Positions 23,703 to 33,449 are shown, counted from the first letter of the stretch. The stretch: DNA of 64,000 nucleotides from Azospirillum lipoferum (GCF_024170005.1 NZ_JALJXJ010000012.1:162506-226505), one strand, 5' to 3'. The notes: a model not told the origin generated them from the sequence alone. A program made the numbers and translations.

Positions 23703-24878
23703 ATGTCCAGCTCCAAGTCACGCAAGGCACTCTCCCTCCTGATCGCGGCCGGTGTTTCCGTGGCGGCGCTGACCGGCGCCGTCACCCTGCGCAGCCCGGC
23801 CGAAGCGCAAACGGCATCGCCCGCCCCGCCGCCGGCGGAAGTGGACGTCGCCACCGTGCTCGCCCGGCCGGTGACCGACTGGCAGGCCTATTCCGGCCGG
23901 CTGGAGGCGGTCGACCGCGTCGACATCCGGCCGCAGGTCCCCGGCACCATCGTCGCCGTGCATTTCCGCAACGGTGCGCTGGTGAAACAGGGCGACGTGC
24001 TGTTCACCATCGACCCCCGCCCCTATGAGGCGGAGGTGGCGCGGGCCGAGGCGCAGGTCGCGGCGGCGCAGGCGCGGGTGCGCTTCACCGTCGCCGACCT
24101 CGACCGCGCGCAGAAGCTGGTGCGCGACGACACCATCTCGCGCAGCACCATGGACCAGCGCGACAATGCCGCCCGCGAGGCGACCGCCAATTTGAAGGCG
24201 GCGCAGGCGGCGCTGGACATCGCGCGGCTCAATCTCGGCTACACGCGGGTGACGGCGCCGGTGTCCGGCCGGGTATCGCGGGCGGAACGGACGGTCGGCA
24301 ATGTGGTGGCCGCCGGTGCCGCGGCGGAGCCGCTGACCACGCTGGTGTCGCAGTCGCCGATCTACGCCTCCTTCGACGTCGATGAGCAGACCTATCTGCG
24401 CCACATCGCGCCGATGCGGGATTCCGGCACGATCCCGGTCCGGCTCGGCCTTGCCAACGAGGAGGATTACTCGCGGTCGGGCACGGTGGAGCATGTCGAC
24501 AACCGGCTGGACAGCGTGTCCGGCACCATCCGCGTGCGCGCCCGCTTCGACAATGACGACGGCACGCTGGTGCCGGGGCTCTATGCGCGGGTGAAGGTGG
24601 GAGGCACCAAGCCCTATGACGCGCTGCTGGTCGACGACCGCGCCATCGGCACCGACCAGGACAAGAAGTTCGTCCTGGTGGTGACGCCGGAGCACAAGGT
24701 GGAATACCGGCCGGTGAAGCTGGGCACCTTGCAGAACGGGCTGCGCGTGGTGACGGCGGGGCTGTCGGCCGGCGAACAGGTGGTGGTCAACGGCATGCAG
24801 CACGCCCGGCCGGGCATGGCGGTGACGCCGAAGACGGTCGCCATGGGGGTCGAGAAGACCCAGACGGCGGCCCGGTAA
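23703..24878 (+). CDS. RND efflux periplasmic adaptor (AcrA/MexE type)
   Basis: This 391-residue membrane-fusion protein joins the RND pump to an outer-membrane channel. It has an N-terminal hydrophobic segment (LSLLIAAGVSVAALTGAV, residues 10-27), the lipoyl halves (VDIRPQVPGTIVAVHFRNG and YTRVTAPVSGRVSRAERTVG) flanking an alpha-hairpin rich in Ala/Arg/Glu, and a beta-barrel domain (GLYARVKVGG). It follows the hydrolase-like gene by six bases and precedes the pump gene. No outer-membrane factor gene is in the window, so a TolC-like protein encoded elsewhere must complete the pump. Confidence 0.94.
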   Translation: MSSSKSRKALSLLIAAGVSVAALTGAVTLRSPAEAQTASPAPPPAEVDVATVLARPVTDWQAYSGRLEAVDRVDIRPQVPGTIVAVHFRNGALVKQGDVLFTIDPRPYEAEVARAEAQVAAAQARVRFTVADLDRAQKLVRDDTISRSTMDQRDNAAREATANLKAAQAALDIARLNLGYTRVTAPVSGRVSRAERTVGNVVAAGAAAEPLTTLVSQSPIYASFDVDEQTYLRHIAPMRDSGTIPVRLGLANEEDYSRSGTVEHVDNRLDSVSGTIRVRARFDNDDGTLVPGLYARVKVGGTKPYDALLVDDRAIGTDQDKKFVLVVTPEHKVEYRPVKLGTLQNGLRVVTAGLSAGEQVVVNGMQHARPGMAVTPKTVAMGVEKTQTAAR

Positions 24879-24993
24879 GACACGGACCCCCGTAAGACAC
24901 AACAGGGGCGTGCGCGTTGGCTGGCCCTCCTCGCCCGGCTTTATTCGCCGGATGCGGGGAGGGATGGGGAACGTGCACGCTGGGAGACCCCAG

Positions 24994-27900
24994 ATGAACA
25001 TCTCGAAATTCTTCATCGACAGGCCGATCTTTGCCGGCGTGCTGTCGGTGGCGCTGTTCCTGGCGGGGGCCATCGCGCTGTTCCGCCTGCCGATTTCCGA
25101 ATATCCCGAGGTGGTGCCGCCGTCCGTCGTGGTGCGCGCCCAGTTCCCCGGCGCCAACCCCAAGGTCATCGCCGAGACCGTCGCCTCCCCGCTGGAGGAG
25201 CAGATCAACGGCGTCGAAGGCATGCTCTACATGCAGTCGCAGGCGAACAGCGACGGCAACATGGCGCTGACGGTGACCTTCAAGCTGGGCACCGATCCGG
25301 ACAAGGCGCAGCAGCTGGTGCAGAACCGCGTGTCCCAGGCGATGCCGCGGCTGCCGTCCGACGTGCAGCGGCTGGGCGTCACCACGGTGAAAAGCTCGCC
25401 GACGCTGACCATGGTCGTGCATCTGCTGTCGCCCAACGACCGCTATGACATGACCTATCTGCGCAACTACGCGGTGCTGAACGTCAAGGACCGGCTGACC
25501 CGCATCGCCGGCGTCGGCGAGGTGCAGGTGTGGGGCGCCGGCGACTATGCCATGCGGGTGTGGCTCGACCCCGGCAAGGTGGCGCAGCGCGGGCTGACCG
25601 CCACCGACGTGGTCAACGCCATCCGCGAACAGAATGTCCAGGTGGCGGCCGGCGTCATCGGCGCCTCGCCCTCGCTGCCCGACGTGCCGTTGCAGTTGTC
25701 GATCAACGCGCGCGGCCGGCTGAAGACCGCCGACGAGTTCGGCGACATCGTGCTGAAGACCGGCGAGGAGGGCGGCGTCACCCGCCTGCGCGACGTGGCG
25801 CGGGTGGAGCTGGCGGCGGCGCAGTATGGGCTGCGCTCGCTGCTCGACAACAAGCCGGCGGTGGCGATGGCCATCACCCAGACGCCGGACGCCAATGCGC
25901 TCGCCATCTCCGACGAGGTGCGCGGGGTGATGGCGGAGCTGAAGAAGGACATGCCGGAGGGGGTGGACTATTCCATCGTCTACGACCCGACGCAGTTCGT
26001 CCGCTCCTCCATCGAGGCGGTGGTGCACACCCTGCTGGAGGCGGTGGCGCTGGTGGTGCTGGTGGTGATCGTCTTCCTGCAGACCTGGCGGGCGTCGATC
26101 ATCCCGCTGCTGGCGGTGCCGATCTCCATCGTCGGCACCTTCTCGCTGCTGCTGGCCTTCGGCTTCTCGATCAATGCGCTGTCGCTGTTCGGCATGGTGC
26201 TGGCCATCGGCATCGTGGTCGACGACGCCATCGTCGTGGTCGAGAATGTCGAGCGCAACATCGCGTCCGGCCTGTCGGCCCGCGACGCCACCATCCGCGC
26301 CATGCAGGAGGTCAGCGGGCCGATCATCGCGATTGCGCTGACGCTGGTCGCCGTCTTCGTGCCGCTGGCGGCGATGACCGGCCTCAGCGGCGAGTTCTAC
26401 AAGCAGTTCGCGATGACCATCGCGATCTCCACCGTGATCTCCGCCTTCAACTCGCTGACCCTGTCGCCGGCGCTGGCGGCGGTGCTGCTGCGCGGCCATG
26501 ACCAGCCGCAGGACTGGCTGACCCGCGCGATGAACCGGGTGTTCGGCGGCTTCTTCCGGCTGTTCAACCGGGTGTTCCACAAGGCGTCGGACGGCTATGG
26601 CCGCGGCGTCAATGGGGTGGTGCGGCGCAAGGGCGTCATGCTGGCGGTCTATGCCCTGCTGATCGGCGCCACGGTGCTGCTCGGCCGCACGGTGCCGTCG
26701 GGCTTCGTGCCGATGCAGGACAAGGAGTATCTGATCAGCTTCGCCCAGCTTCCCAACGGCGCCTCGCTCGACCGGACGGAGGCAGTGATCCGCGAGATGA
26801 CCGACATCGCGCTGAAGCGTCCCGGCGTGCAGAGTGCCGTGGCCTTCCCCGGCCTGTCGGTCAACGGCTTCACCAACAGCTCCAGCGCCGGCATCGTCTT
26901 CGTCACGCTGAAGCCGTTTGCCGAACGCCACGACCCGTCGCTGTCGGCCGGCGCCATCGCCATGGATTTGCAGCAGCGCTATGCCGGGTTGAAGGAAGCC
27001 TTCGTCGCCATCTTCCCGCCGCCGCCGGTGATGGGTCTGGGGCAGCTGGGCGGCTTCAAGATGCAGCTGGAGGACCGCGGCAACCTGGGTTACGAGGCAC
27101 TGAGCAATGCGGTGAACGCCTTCGTCAAGCGGGCGGCGCAGACGCCGGAACTGGGGCCGACCTTCTCCGCCTACCAGATCAACGTGCCGCAGCTCGACGT
27201 CGACCTCGACCGGGTGAAGGCCAAGCAGCTGGGCGTCAATGTCGCCGACGTGTTCGACACCATGCAGATCTATCTGGGATCGCTCTACGTCAACGACTTC
27301 AACGCCTTCGGCCGCGTCTACCAGGTGCGGGTGCAGGCCGACGCGCCGTTCCGCGACACCGCCGACGACATCGGACTGCTGAAGACGCGCAACGCGGCGG
27401 GGACCATGGTGCCGCTGTCGTCGCTGGTCACGGTGCAGCCGAGCTACGGGCCGGAGATGGTGGTGCGCTACAACGGCTTCACCGCCGCCGACGTCAATGG
27501 CGGGCCGGCGCCGGGCTTCTCCTCGGGGCAGGCGGAAGCGGCGGCGGAGCGCATCGCGGCCGAAGTGCTGCCGCGCGGCGTGAAGCTGGAATGGACCGAC
27601 CTGACCTATCAGAAGATCCTGGTCGGCAATGCGGGCCTCTGGGTCTTCCCGATCAGCGTGCTGCTGGTGTTCCTGGTGCTGGCGGCGCAGTACGAGAGCC
27701 TGACCCTGCCGCTCGCCATCCTGCTGATCGTGCCGATGAGCGTGCTGTCGGCGCTGTTCGGGGTGTGGCTGACCGGGGGCGACAACAACATCTTCACGCA
27801 GATCGGCTTCATGGTGCTGGTCGGCCTGTCGGCGAAGAACGCCATCCTGATCGTCGAGTTCGCCCGCGAGCTGGAGCATGAGGGGCGCAGCGTGGTGCAG

Positions 27901-28182
27901 GCGGCGATCGAGGCGAGCCGGCTGCGGCTGCGGCCGATCCTGATGACCTCCATCGCCTTCATCATGGGTGTGGTGCCGCTGGTCACCTCCACCGGCGCCG
28001 GGGCGGAGATGCGGCACGCGATGGGTGTCGCGGTGTTCGCCGGCATGATCGGCGTGACGCTGTTCGGGCTGGTGCTGACCCCGGTGTTCTACGTGCTGCT
28101 GCGCAAGCTGGCCGGAGCGGAGCGTCGGGCAGCGGCGCCGGTGCATGGCGGGGTGCAGCCGGCGGAGTGGAAGATGGGCTGA
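24994..28182 (+). CDS. RND efflux transporter, HAE1 family (AcrB/MexF type)
   Basis: This 1062-residue inner-membrane proton antiporter expels hydrophobic compounds. It opens with the family N-terminus MNISKFFIDRPIFAGVL and has 12 membrane segments with two large periplasmic loops. The proton-relay aspartates are in GIVVDDAIVVVENVER (Asp410-Asp411) and the partner lysine in VGLSAKNAILIVEFA (about residue 948). The ATG at 24994 has GGGAG upstream; earlier in-frame codons are unconserved. It pairs with the adaptor gene 115 bases upstream. Substrates cannot be read from the sequence. Confidence 0.95.
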   Translation: MNISKFFIDRPIFAGVLSVALFLAGAIALFRLPISEYPEVVPPSVVVRAQFPGANPKVIAETVASPLEEQINGVEGMLYMQSQANSDGNMALTVTFKLGTDPDKAQQLVQNRVSQAMPRLPSDVQRLGVTTVKSSPTLTMVVHLLSPNDRYDMTYLRNYAVLNVKDRLTRIAGVGEVQVWGAGDYAMRVWLDPGKVAQRGLTATDVVNAIREQNVQVAAGVIGASPSLPDVPLQLSINARGRLKTADEFGDIVLKTGEEGGVTRLRDVARVELAAAQYGLRSLLDNKPAVAMAITQTPDANALAISDEVRGVMAELKKDMPEGVDYSIVYDPTQFVRSSIEAVVHTLLEAVALVVLVVIVFLQTWRASIIPLLAVPISIVGTFSLLLAFGFSINALSLFGMVLAIGIVVDDAIVVVENVERNIASGLSARDATIRAMQEVSGPIIAIALTLVAVFVPLAAMTGLSGEFYKQFAMTIAISTVISAFNSLTLSPALAAVLLRGHDQPQDWLTRAMNRVFGGFFRLFNRVFHKASDGYGRGVNGVVRRKGVMLAVYALLIGATVLLGRTVPSGFVPMQDKEYLISFAQLPNGASLDRTEAVIREMTDIALKRPGVQSAVAFPGLSVNGFTNSSSAGIVFVTLKPFAERHDPSLSAGAIAMDLQQRYAGLKEAFVAIFPPPPVMGLGQLGGFKMQLEDRGNLGYEALSNAVNAFVKRAAQTPELGPTFSAYQINVPQLDVDLDRVKAKQLGVNVADVFDTMQIYLGSLYVNDFNAFGRVYQVRVQADAPFRDTADDIGLLKTRNAAGTMVPLSSLVTVQPSYGPEMVVRYNGFTAADVNGGPAPGFSSGQAEAAAERIAAEVLPRGVKLEWTDLTYQKILVGNAGLWVFPISVLLVFLVLAAQYESLTLPLAILLIVPMSVLSALFGVWLTGGDNNIFTQIGFMVLVGLSAKNAILIVEFARELEHEGRSVVQAAIEASRLRLRPILMTSIAFIMGVVPLVTSTGAGAEMRHAMGVAVFAGMIGVTLFGLVLTPVFYVLLRKLAGAERRAAAPVHGGVQPAEWKMG

Positions 28183-28186
28183 TAGC

Positions 28187-28238
28187 TCCCTCTTCCCCCG
28201 CCCACACGCAAGCGGTTCGCGCGTGAGCGGGGGGAGAT
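28187..28238. repeat. Palindromic intergenic repeat (REP-like), diverged copy
   Basis: The arms CTCCCTCTTCCCCC and GGGGGGAGA enclose a spacer. The right part GCGCGTGAGCGGGGGGAGA (28219-28237) is identical to the same segment of the repeat at 46981-47070. It lies just after the RND gene. Confidence 0.6.
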
Positions 28239-28274
28239 GGCCTGGGGTGAGGAGCCGCGGTGAAGGGCGTGCGC

Positions 28275-28318
28275 GGGGCGGGGGTTTTGGAAACCCTCGC
28301 CCCCCGCCGCCCTTTTTT
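28275..28318 (+). terminator. Probable terminator after the RND operon
   Basis: GGGGCGGGGGTTT (28275-28287) pairs with AAACCCTCGCCCC (28291-28303), 13 pairs including one G-T. Six T residues follow at 28313-28318 after a short C-rich gap. The distance from stem to T-run is longer than ideal. It lies between the pump gene and the convergent LysR gene. Confidence 0.6.
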
Positions 28319-28394
28319 GCGGATGGATGTGAATGAGTCTCCCGGCCCTAGAGCCTGTCTGGTGCTTATTGAAGCAGCTTGAAACGATCACACT

Positions 28395-29306
28395 CTAGGG
28401 ATTTCGCGGTGTTGCGATCTCCTCGCAGAATGAGAGGAAGGCCTCGACCTTGGCGGGCGACAACCTCCTGGACGGCCGGACGGCATAGAGAGGGAAAGTC
28501 TCGTCCGGCCAATTCGGGAAAAGTTCGACCAGCGCCCCGGCGGCCAGATGACCTCCGACCGCGAAGGCAAGGACCTGGGCTATCCCCAACCCCGCCAGAC
28601 ACGCCTCCACCATCATATCCGCGTCGGTGAAGGTGAACCGGCCGCCCGCCTTCACCATGACCGTCTCGTGCGAACGCCGGAACTCCCATTCGAAAGGCCT
28701 GCCGCGCTGCGGGTCCATGAACTGGATGCATTCGTGGCCCATGAGGTCCATCGGTCTTTCGGGACGGCCCATCGCCGCCAGATAGGCCGGAGAGGCGACG
28801 GTCAGCACCCGCGTTTCCAGCAGCAGCCGTGACGATAGGGTGGAGTCGGGCTGGGGACCGAACCGGATCGCCACATCCACGCCCTCGGCGACCAGATCGC
28901 CCGCGTCCGGCTGCTGGACGAGGATAAGCCGAAGCTCCGGATAGCGCGCCGCGAATTCCGGCAGGCGAGGCGCCAGCACGTTGCGCGCAAAGATCGGGTT
29001 CACGCTTGCCCGGAGCAAGCCTTGGGCCTGCCCCACCGCCCCCGCCGCGAGACTCGCCGCCTCTTCGATCCCGGACAGATGGGGAGCGGCAAGCTCGTAA
29101 AGCCGCGCCCCCTCGTTGGTGAGCCTCAACGATCGCGTGCTCCGATCGAGAAGCCGCACACCGATGCGCTCTTCGAGCCGCGAGACCGACCGGCTGACCC
29201 CCGATGCCGTGAGACCCAGAATCGCACCGGCGCGGGTGAAGCTCCCGCTCTCCACGACGCTGGCCAGCACGCTGACGCCGGCGAGCAACCGGCTGTCGAA
29301 AGCCAT
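28395..29306 (-). CDS. LysR-family transcriptional regulator
   Basis: The 303-residue regulator has the N-terminal winged helix (VLASVVESGSFTRAGAILGL and TASGVSRSVSRLEERIGVRL) and an effector domain containing the VAEGVDVAIRFG segment typical of this LysR subgroup. The ATG at 29306 is preceded by AAGGAA. It is divergent from the NmrA-type and SDR oxidoreductase genes 119 bases away and is likely to regulate them, as is common for this subgroup (inference). No ligand can be predicted. Confidence 0.9.
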   Translation of the reverse strand: MAFDSRLLAGVSVLASVVESGSFTRAGAILGLTASGVSRSVSRLEERIGVRLLDRSTRSLRLTNEGARLYELAAPHLSGIEEAASLAAGAVGQAQGLLRASVNPIFARNVLAPRLPEFAARYPELRLILVQQPDAGDLVAEGVDVAIRFGPQPDSTLSSRLLLETRVLTVASPAYLAAMGRPERPMDLMGHECIQFMDPQRGRPFEWEFRRSHETVMVKAGGRFTFTDADMMVEACLAGLGIAQVLAFAVGGHLAAGALVELFPNWPDETFPLYAVRPSRRLSPAKVEAFLSFCEEIATPRNP

Positions 29307-29424
29307 TTCGCATTCCTTATCATTATTCAAGTCTGGTTTGCCTCTCCGCACTCTAATGCAAAGGTGCTGGAGTGGATAGTTTGCGGCCATCGGAATCGAA
29401 ACGCCGGAATGGCGCAAGGAGGCC

Positions 29425-30291
29425 ATGATGTTCGCAATCACGGGAATTACCGGAAAAGTTGGCGCAATCGCCGCCAGCATGCTGCTGGACGCCGGCCGGC
29501 AGGTCCGCGCTGTCGTGCGGAACGAGGAGAAGGGGGCTCCCTGGCGGGCCCGGGGCTGTGAGATCGCGGTCGTTCCGGAAGCGGACGATTCCGCGGCTCT
29601 CGCGCGCGCCTTCGCCGGTACGGACGGGGTCTTCCTGATGAACCCGCCCAATTACGATTCCGCACCGACCTTTCCCGACACCCGCCGCAGAGCGGAGGCA
29701 TCGGCAAAGGCAATTGCCGATGCAAAGCCCGGTCGCGTGGTGCTGCTCTCGACGGTCGGCGCGCAGGCGACGGAGTTCAATCTGCTCAACTGGGCGCGGT
29801 ATTACGAGCCCGCGCTGGCTGCCACGGGCGTTCCGGTCGCTCTGCTCCGCGCAGCCTGGTTCATGGAGAATGCCGCATGGGATGTCGCCGGTGCACGCAG
29901 GGGCAGGATCGATAGCTACCTTCAGCCGCTCGATCATGCGATCCAGATGGTCAGCGTCCGCGACATCGGTCGTACGGCCGCCGATCTGCTCCGGGAGGAT
30001 TGGACCGGTGTCCGGACCGTCGAGCTTTCCGGTCCGCGCATGTACAGTGCCAAGGACGAAGCGGCAGGCTTCGCCGCTGCGCTGGGCCACCCTGTCGAAG
30101 CCGTCGCCGTACCGCGCGAGAACTGGGAATCGATATTCCGCGCGCAGGGCATGCAGAATCCACAGGGCCGCATCCGCATGCTCGATGGCTTCAACGAGGG
30201 CTGGATCGACTTCGAGCGGCAAGGCGCGGAGCAACGCAGCGGAACCGTCACCTTCGAGACGGTGCTTGGCGATTTGATCGCCAAGGGCTGA
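29425..30291 (+). CDS. NmrA-type NAD(P)-binding oxidoreductase
   Basis: This 288-residue Rossmann-fold protein of the NmrA/quinone-oxidoreductase type starts with the dinucleotide loop AITGITGKVGAIAA (residues 4-17) and an arginine that suggests NADPH preference (VRAVVRNEEKG). Later segments (VFLMNPPNY, VVLLSTVGA, PVALLRAAWFMENA) follow the atypical SDR plan without the Tyr-x3-Lys pair. AAGGAGG lies before the start; the next codon is also ATG. It is the first gene of a two-gene unit divergent from the LysR gene. The substrate is unknown; quinone or aldehyde detoxification is possible. Confidence 0.85.
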   Translation: MMFAITGITGKVGAIAASMLLDAGRQVRAVVRNEEKGAPWRARGCEIAVVPEADDSAALARAFAGTDGVFLMNPPNYDSAPTFPDTRRRAEASAKAIADAKPGRVVLLSTVGAQATEFNLLNWARYYEPALAATGVPVALLRAAWFMENAAWDVAGARRGRIDSYLQPLDHAIQMVSVRDIGRTAADLLREDWTGVRTVELSGPRMYSAKDEAAGFAAALGHPVEAVAVPRENWESIFRAQGMQNPQGRIRMLDGFNEGWIDFERQGAEQRSGTVTFETVLGDLIAKG

Positions 30292-30373
30292 GCAAGGTCC
30301 GCGCTGTCCCCACAGTCCCAACCCGTTCGTGCGTCGCGCCGCCGCACATCGTCAGCTTGAAACAGGAGCCGAT

Positions 30374-31156
30374 ATGTACCGCATATTCATCACCGGATCA
30401 TCCGAAGGTCTTGGCCTGATGGCCGGGCAACTCCTTGTGGAGCAGGGACACTCCGTCGTTCTCCATGCCCGCAATGCGGCGCGCGCACGCGACGCGAAGG
30501 CTGCGCTGCCGGGTGCGGAGGCCGTCGTCACCGGGGATGTCGCCACGATTGCGGGCGCCAGATCCGTGGCCGGGGAAGCCAACACGCTCGGACGTTTCGA
30601 CGCGGTCATCCATAACGTTGCCGTCGGTTACCGCGAGCCGCATCGTATCGAAACCGAAGATGGCCTGCCCCATGTCTTCGCCGTCAATGTCATCGCGCCC
30701 TACATACTCACCGCGCTGATCGAGCGTCCTGCGCGGCTGGTCTATCTGAGTTCTGCGCTGCATCACCACGCCCAGGCCCGCTTCGACGATCTGCTCTGGG
30801 AAACCCGCCGCTGGGACGGCACGGAGGCCTATTCCGAGAGCAAGCTCTATAACGCGATGTTCGCCTTCGCCGTCGCCCGCCATTGGCCCGGCGTTCTCTC
30901 GAACGCGCTTGAGCCCGGTTGGGTGAAGACGCGGATGGGCGGCCCAACCGCCACCGACGACATGAGGCAGGCCCACCTTACCCAGGCCTGGCTTGCCGCA
31001 GACGAGGCCGCCGGTCGGGTATCGGGCGAATATTTCTATCATATGGAGCGCCGGAGCCCTAATCCGGACACCCGCGATCCCGCGCTTCAGGAATTGCTTC
31101 TCAGCCGCTGCGCGGAAATCACCGGCATCCCCTTTCCATCCGCGACCGACCGGTGA
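30374..31156 (+). CDS. Short-chain dehydrogenase/reductase
   Basis: The 260-residue protein is a classical-type SDR. It has the NAD(P)-binding loop ITGSSEGLGLMAG (about residues 6-18), the catalytic serine region LVYLSSALHHHA and the catalytic pair in AYSESKLYNAM (Tyr-x3-Lys). The ATG at 30374 follows an AGGAG site. It lies 82 bases after the NmrA-type gene and is probably under the same LysR control. The C-terminal half (ALEPGWVKTRMGG) is standard. Substrate unknown. Confidence 0.88.
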   Translation: MYRIFITGSSEGLGLMAGQLLVEQGHSVVLHARNAARARDAKAALPGAEAVVTGDVATIAGARSVAGEANTLGRFDAVIHNVAVGYREPHRIETEDGLPHVFAVNVIAPYILTALIERPARLVYLSSALHHHAQARFDDLLWETRRWDGTEAYSESKLYNAMFAFAVARHWPGVLSNALEPGWVKTRMGGPTATDDMRQAHLTQAWLAADEAAGRVSGEYFYHMERRSPNPDTRDPALQELLLSRCAEITGIPFPSATDR

Positions 31157-31184
31157 CCCTCTCCCCGTGGGGGAGAGGGGATTT
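31157..31184. terminator. CCCTCTCCCC hairpin terminator between convergent genes
   Basis: CCCTCTCCCC pairs with GGGGAGAGGG and is followed by ATTTT on the plus strand. It starts one base after the SDR stop and faces the LacI-type gene stop at 31191. It is a short member of the palindromic repeat family seen elsewhere in the window and may serve as terminator for the plus-strand unit. Confidence 0.6.
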
Positions 31185-31190
31185 TGCCTT

Positions 31191-32279
31191 TCATTCGTCC
31201 GGCAGCATGTTCTTGGGCAGGTTTTCGCGGAAGATCACTTCCGCCCGCGGCGTTTCCACCCCCTGCATCGCCGGGCGGCCGGCGCGCAGGTTGGTGAAGA
31301 TGCCGACGCAGGCCGACAGGGTGTTGCGCGGATCCTGGGTGATCACCGCGTCCAGCGCCCCGTCGATCAGCAGGCCGCGCGTCTCGTTGGTCAGGCCGTG
31401 GCCGATGAAGACCATCTCGCGCTCCCGCCGCGTCTCCTTCAGCGCGCGGGCCACCCCCTCCGCTCCGCCGCCGATGTTGTAAACGCCGGCAAGGTCGGGG
31501 TGCAGGCCCAGCAGCATGCGGGTCTGGCGGTAGCTCTTGCCCTCGTCGTCATGGCCCTCGCGCAGGCCGACCACCTCGATGTCGGGGGCGATCTCCTTCA
31601 GGACATGGAGAAAGCCCATCTCGCGGTCCTCGTGGGCGCGGTAGCTGAGGCTGCCGGCGATCATCGCCACCTTGGCCGGCCGATGTTTTAAAAAACGCGC
31701 GATCAGGTAGCCGGCGGTGCGGCCGGCCGCGCGGTTGTCCAGCCCGACATAGCCGGCGCGCCGGCAGTTCAGGATGTCGGAGATCAGCGTCACGCTCGGC
31801 ACGTTGCGGTCGGCCAGCGCGTCCACCGCCTCCCTCACCGCCGGATGCTCCAGCGCCATGAAGGCGACACCGTCGGCGCGGCGGCCATGCTGGAACAGGC
31901 TGCGCGCCAGCAAATCCGGATTGAAGCTCTTGATGAATTCCACCTGCGCCTTGACGCCGTGCGGGGCGAGCGTGGCGTCGGCGCGGCGGATCATCTCCCC
32001 CAGGCCGGTCAGGAAGCGGTTGTTGCCGGCCGGCAGCAGAAAGGACAGCCGCATCGGCTTCTGCCCGGCGGCGGCATAGAGGTCCGGCTCCGGCAGATAA
32101 TCCAGTTCCGCCGCAGCTTTCAAAACCCGTTGGACGGTGGCGGCGCGCACCCCCGGCCGGTGGTTCAGCACGCGGTCGACCGTCGCGGTGGACACGCCGG
32201 CCGCCTGGGCGATGTCGGCCACCCGCGGCAGGCCGCGCGACGCTACCGCGGTTTCCGGTTCATCCTTCGTCGAGGCCAT
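31191..32279 (-). CDS. LacI-family transcriptional regulator
   Basis: The 362-residue regulator has an N-terminal LacI helix-turn-helix (VADIAQAAGVSTATVDRVLN, hinge helix AATVQRVLKAAAELDY) and a periplasmic-binding-type ligand domain (Peripla_BP_4 style, with GGGAEGVARAL and DGALDAVITQDP). It is divergent from the TRAP, VOC, RuBisCO-like and kinase genes and is likely their repressor or activator, sensing the imported acid or a pathway intermediate (inference). The ATG at 32279 is used; a TTG just before it is in frame. Confidence 0.9.
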   Translation of the reverse strand: MASTKDEPETAVASRGLPRVADIAQAAGVSTATVDRVLNHRPGVRAATVQRVLKAAAELDYLPEPDLYAAAGQKPMRLSFLLPAGNNRFLTGLGEMIRRADATLAPHGVKAQVEFIKSFNPDLLARSLFQHGRRADGVAFMALEHPAVREAVDALADRNVPSVTLISDILNCRRAGYVGLDNRAAGRTAGYLIARFLKHRPAKVAMIAGSLSYRAHEDREMGFLHVLKEIAPDIEVVGLREGHDDEGKSYRQTRMLLGLHPDLAGVYNIGGGAEGVARALKETRREREMVFIGHGLTNETRGLLIDGALDAVITQDPRNTLSACVGIFTNLRAGRPAMQGVETPRAEVIFRENLPKNMLPDE

Positions 32280-32420
32280 CAAAAACCATCATCTTTGTCG
32301 TTTGACACTGGTCGGCGCCGGACATACCGTCCAACCAACAATCATCAATTGACATCAGATCACATCAGAAACGCAAGGCCGGAAACAGCAAGTCGGCCGG
32401 TGATCCATGGGAGGTTTGAA
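32280..32420. promoter_or_regulatory. LacI-TRAP divergent control region
   Basis: The 141-base spacer holds two TTGACA hexamers (32302-32307 and 32349-32354), a GC-palindromic stretch GGCGCC near 32314-32319 and a direct repeat ACATCAGA (32352-32359 and 32362-32369). None has a clean -10 partner. The TRAP gene has a GGGAGG ribosome site. Operator identity is not decided by sequence alone. Confidence 0.45.
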
Positions 32421-33449
32421 ATGACCAGTCTGACCCGCCGCACCATGCTGAAGGCCATCGCCACCGCGCCCGCAATCGGGACAGCAGGTGCCGTCATCGG
32501 CATGCCGCACATCGCGCGTGCCGCCGATTTCGAGCTGAAATACGGCAACAACCTGCCGCTGAGCCATCCGCTGAACGTCCGCGCCAACGAGGCGGCGGAG
32601 CGGATCGCGAAAGAGTCGAACGGCAAGGTCGTGGTCAAGATCTTCCCCAACAACCAGCTGGGCGGCGACACCGACATGCTGTCCCAGGTGCGCAGCGGCG
32701 GCCTGACCTTCTTCACCCCCTCGGCCCTGGTGATCGCCACACTCGTCCCGGTCGCCGCGATCAATGCGGTCGGCTTCGCCTTCTCCGACTATGATCAGGT
32801 GTGGAAGGCGATGGACGGCAAGCTGGGCGCCCATGTCCGCGAAGCCATCTCCAAGGTCGGGCTCTATGCCTTCGAGAAGATGTGGGACAACGGCTTCCGC
32901 CAGATGACCAGCGGCGACAAGGCGATCAATTCGGCCGCCGACATGAACGGGCTGAAGATCCGCGTTCCGGTCAGCCCGCTCAGCATCGCCATGTTCAAGG
33001 GGCTGGGGGCCGCGCCGGCCAGCCTGCAGTTCAGCGAGGTCTATTCGTCGCTGCAAACCCGGATCGTCGATGCGCAGGAGAACCCGCTGCCGATCATCCA
33101 GGTCGCCAAGCTGTACGAAGTGCAGAAATACTGCTCGCTGTCGAACCACATCTGGGACGGCTTCTGGTTCATCGCCAACGGTCGTGCCTGGAAGGGCCTG
33201 CCGGCGGACATGCAGGCCATCGTCGCCAACGCCATCAACGATGCCGGCATGGCGCAGCGCGGCGACATCAAGGCGTTGAACCAGTCGGTCAAGGCCGACC
33301 TGGAAGCCAAGGGACTGACCTTCAACCAGCCGGCACCCGACAGTTTCCGCGCCAAGCTGCGCGACAGCGGCTTCTACAGCGAATGGAAGGGCCGCTTCGG
33401 CGACGAGGCCTGGGGCCTGCTGGAAGAGGCGGTCGGCAAGCTCGCCTGA
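32421..33449 (+). CDS. TRAP transporter substrate-binding protein (DctP family)
   Basis: The 342-residue periplasmic protein has a twin-arginine-like N-terminus (MTSLTRRTMLKAIATAPAIG) and the DctP fold. The helix/strand NGLKIRVPVSPLSIAMFKGL holds the family arginine that usually binds the substrate carboxylate, followed by SEVYSSLQTRIVDAQENP. This suggests that the ligand is an organic acid. GGGAGG lies before the ATG at 32421. It works with the fused membrane protein downstream. With the RuBisCO-like protein and DUF1537 kinase downstream, a sugar acid is the likely ligand (inference). Confidence 0.92.
   Translation: MTSLTRRTMLKAIATAPAIGTAGAVIGMPHIARAADFELKYGNNLPLSHPLNVRANEAAERIAKESNGKVVVKIFPNNQLGGDTDMLSQVRSGGLTFFTPSALVIATLVPVAAINAVGFAFSDYDQVWKAMDGKLGAHVREAISKVGLYAFEKMWDNGFRQMTSGDKAINSAADMNGLKIRVPVSPLSIAMFKGLGAAPASLQFSEVYSSLQTRIVDAQENPLPIIQVAKLYEVQKYCSLSNHIWDGFWFIANGRAWKGLPADMQAIVANAINDAGMAQRGDIKALNQSVKADLEAKGLTFNQPAPDSFRAKLRDSGFYSEWKGRFGDEAWGLLEEAVGKLA

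Noticed and set aside
24787..28146. 1119-codon open frame on the minus strand
   Set aside because: It is the complement of the RND transporter gene with low-complexity His/Gln/Arg/Asp composition; the plus-strand frame has unmistakable RND motifs.
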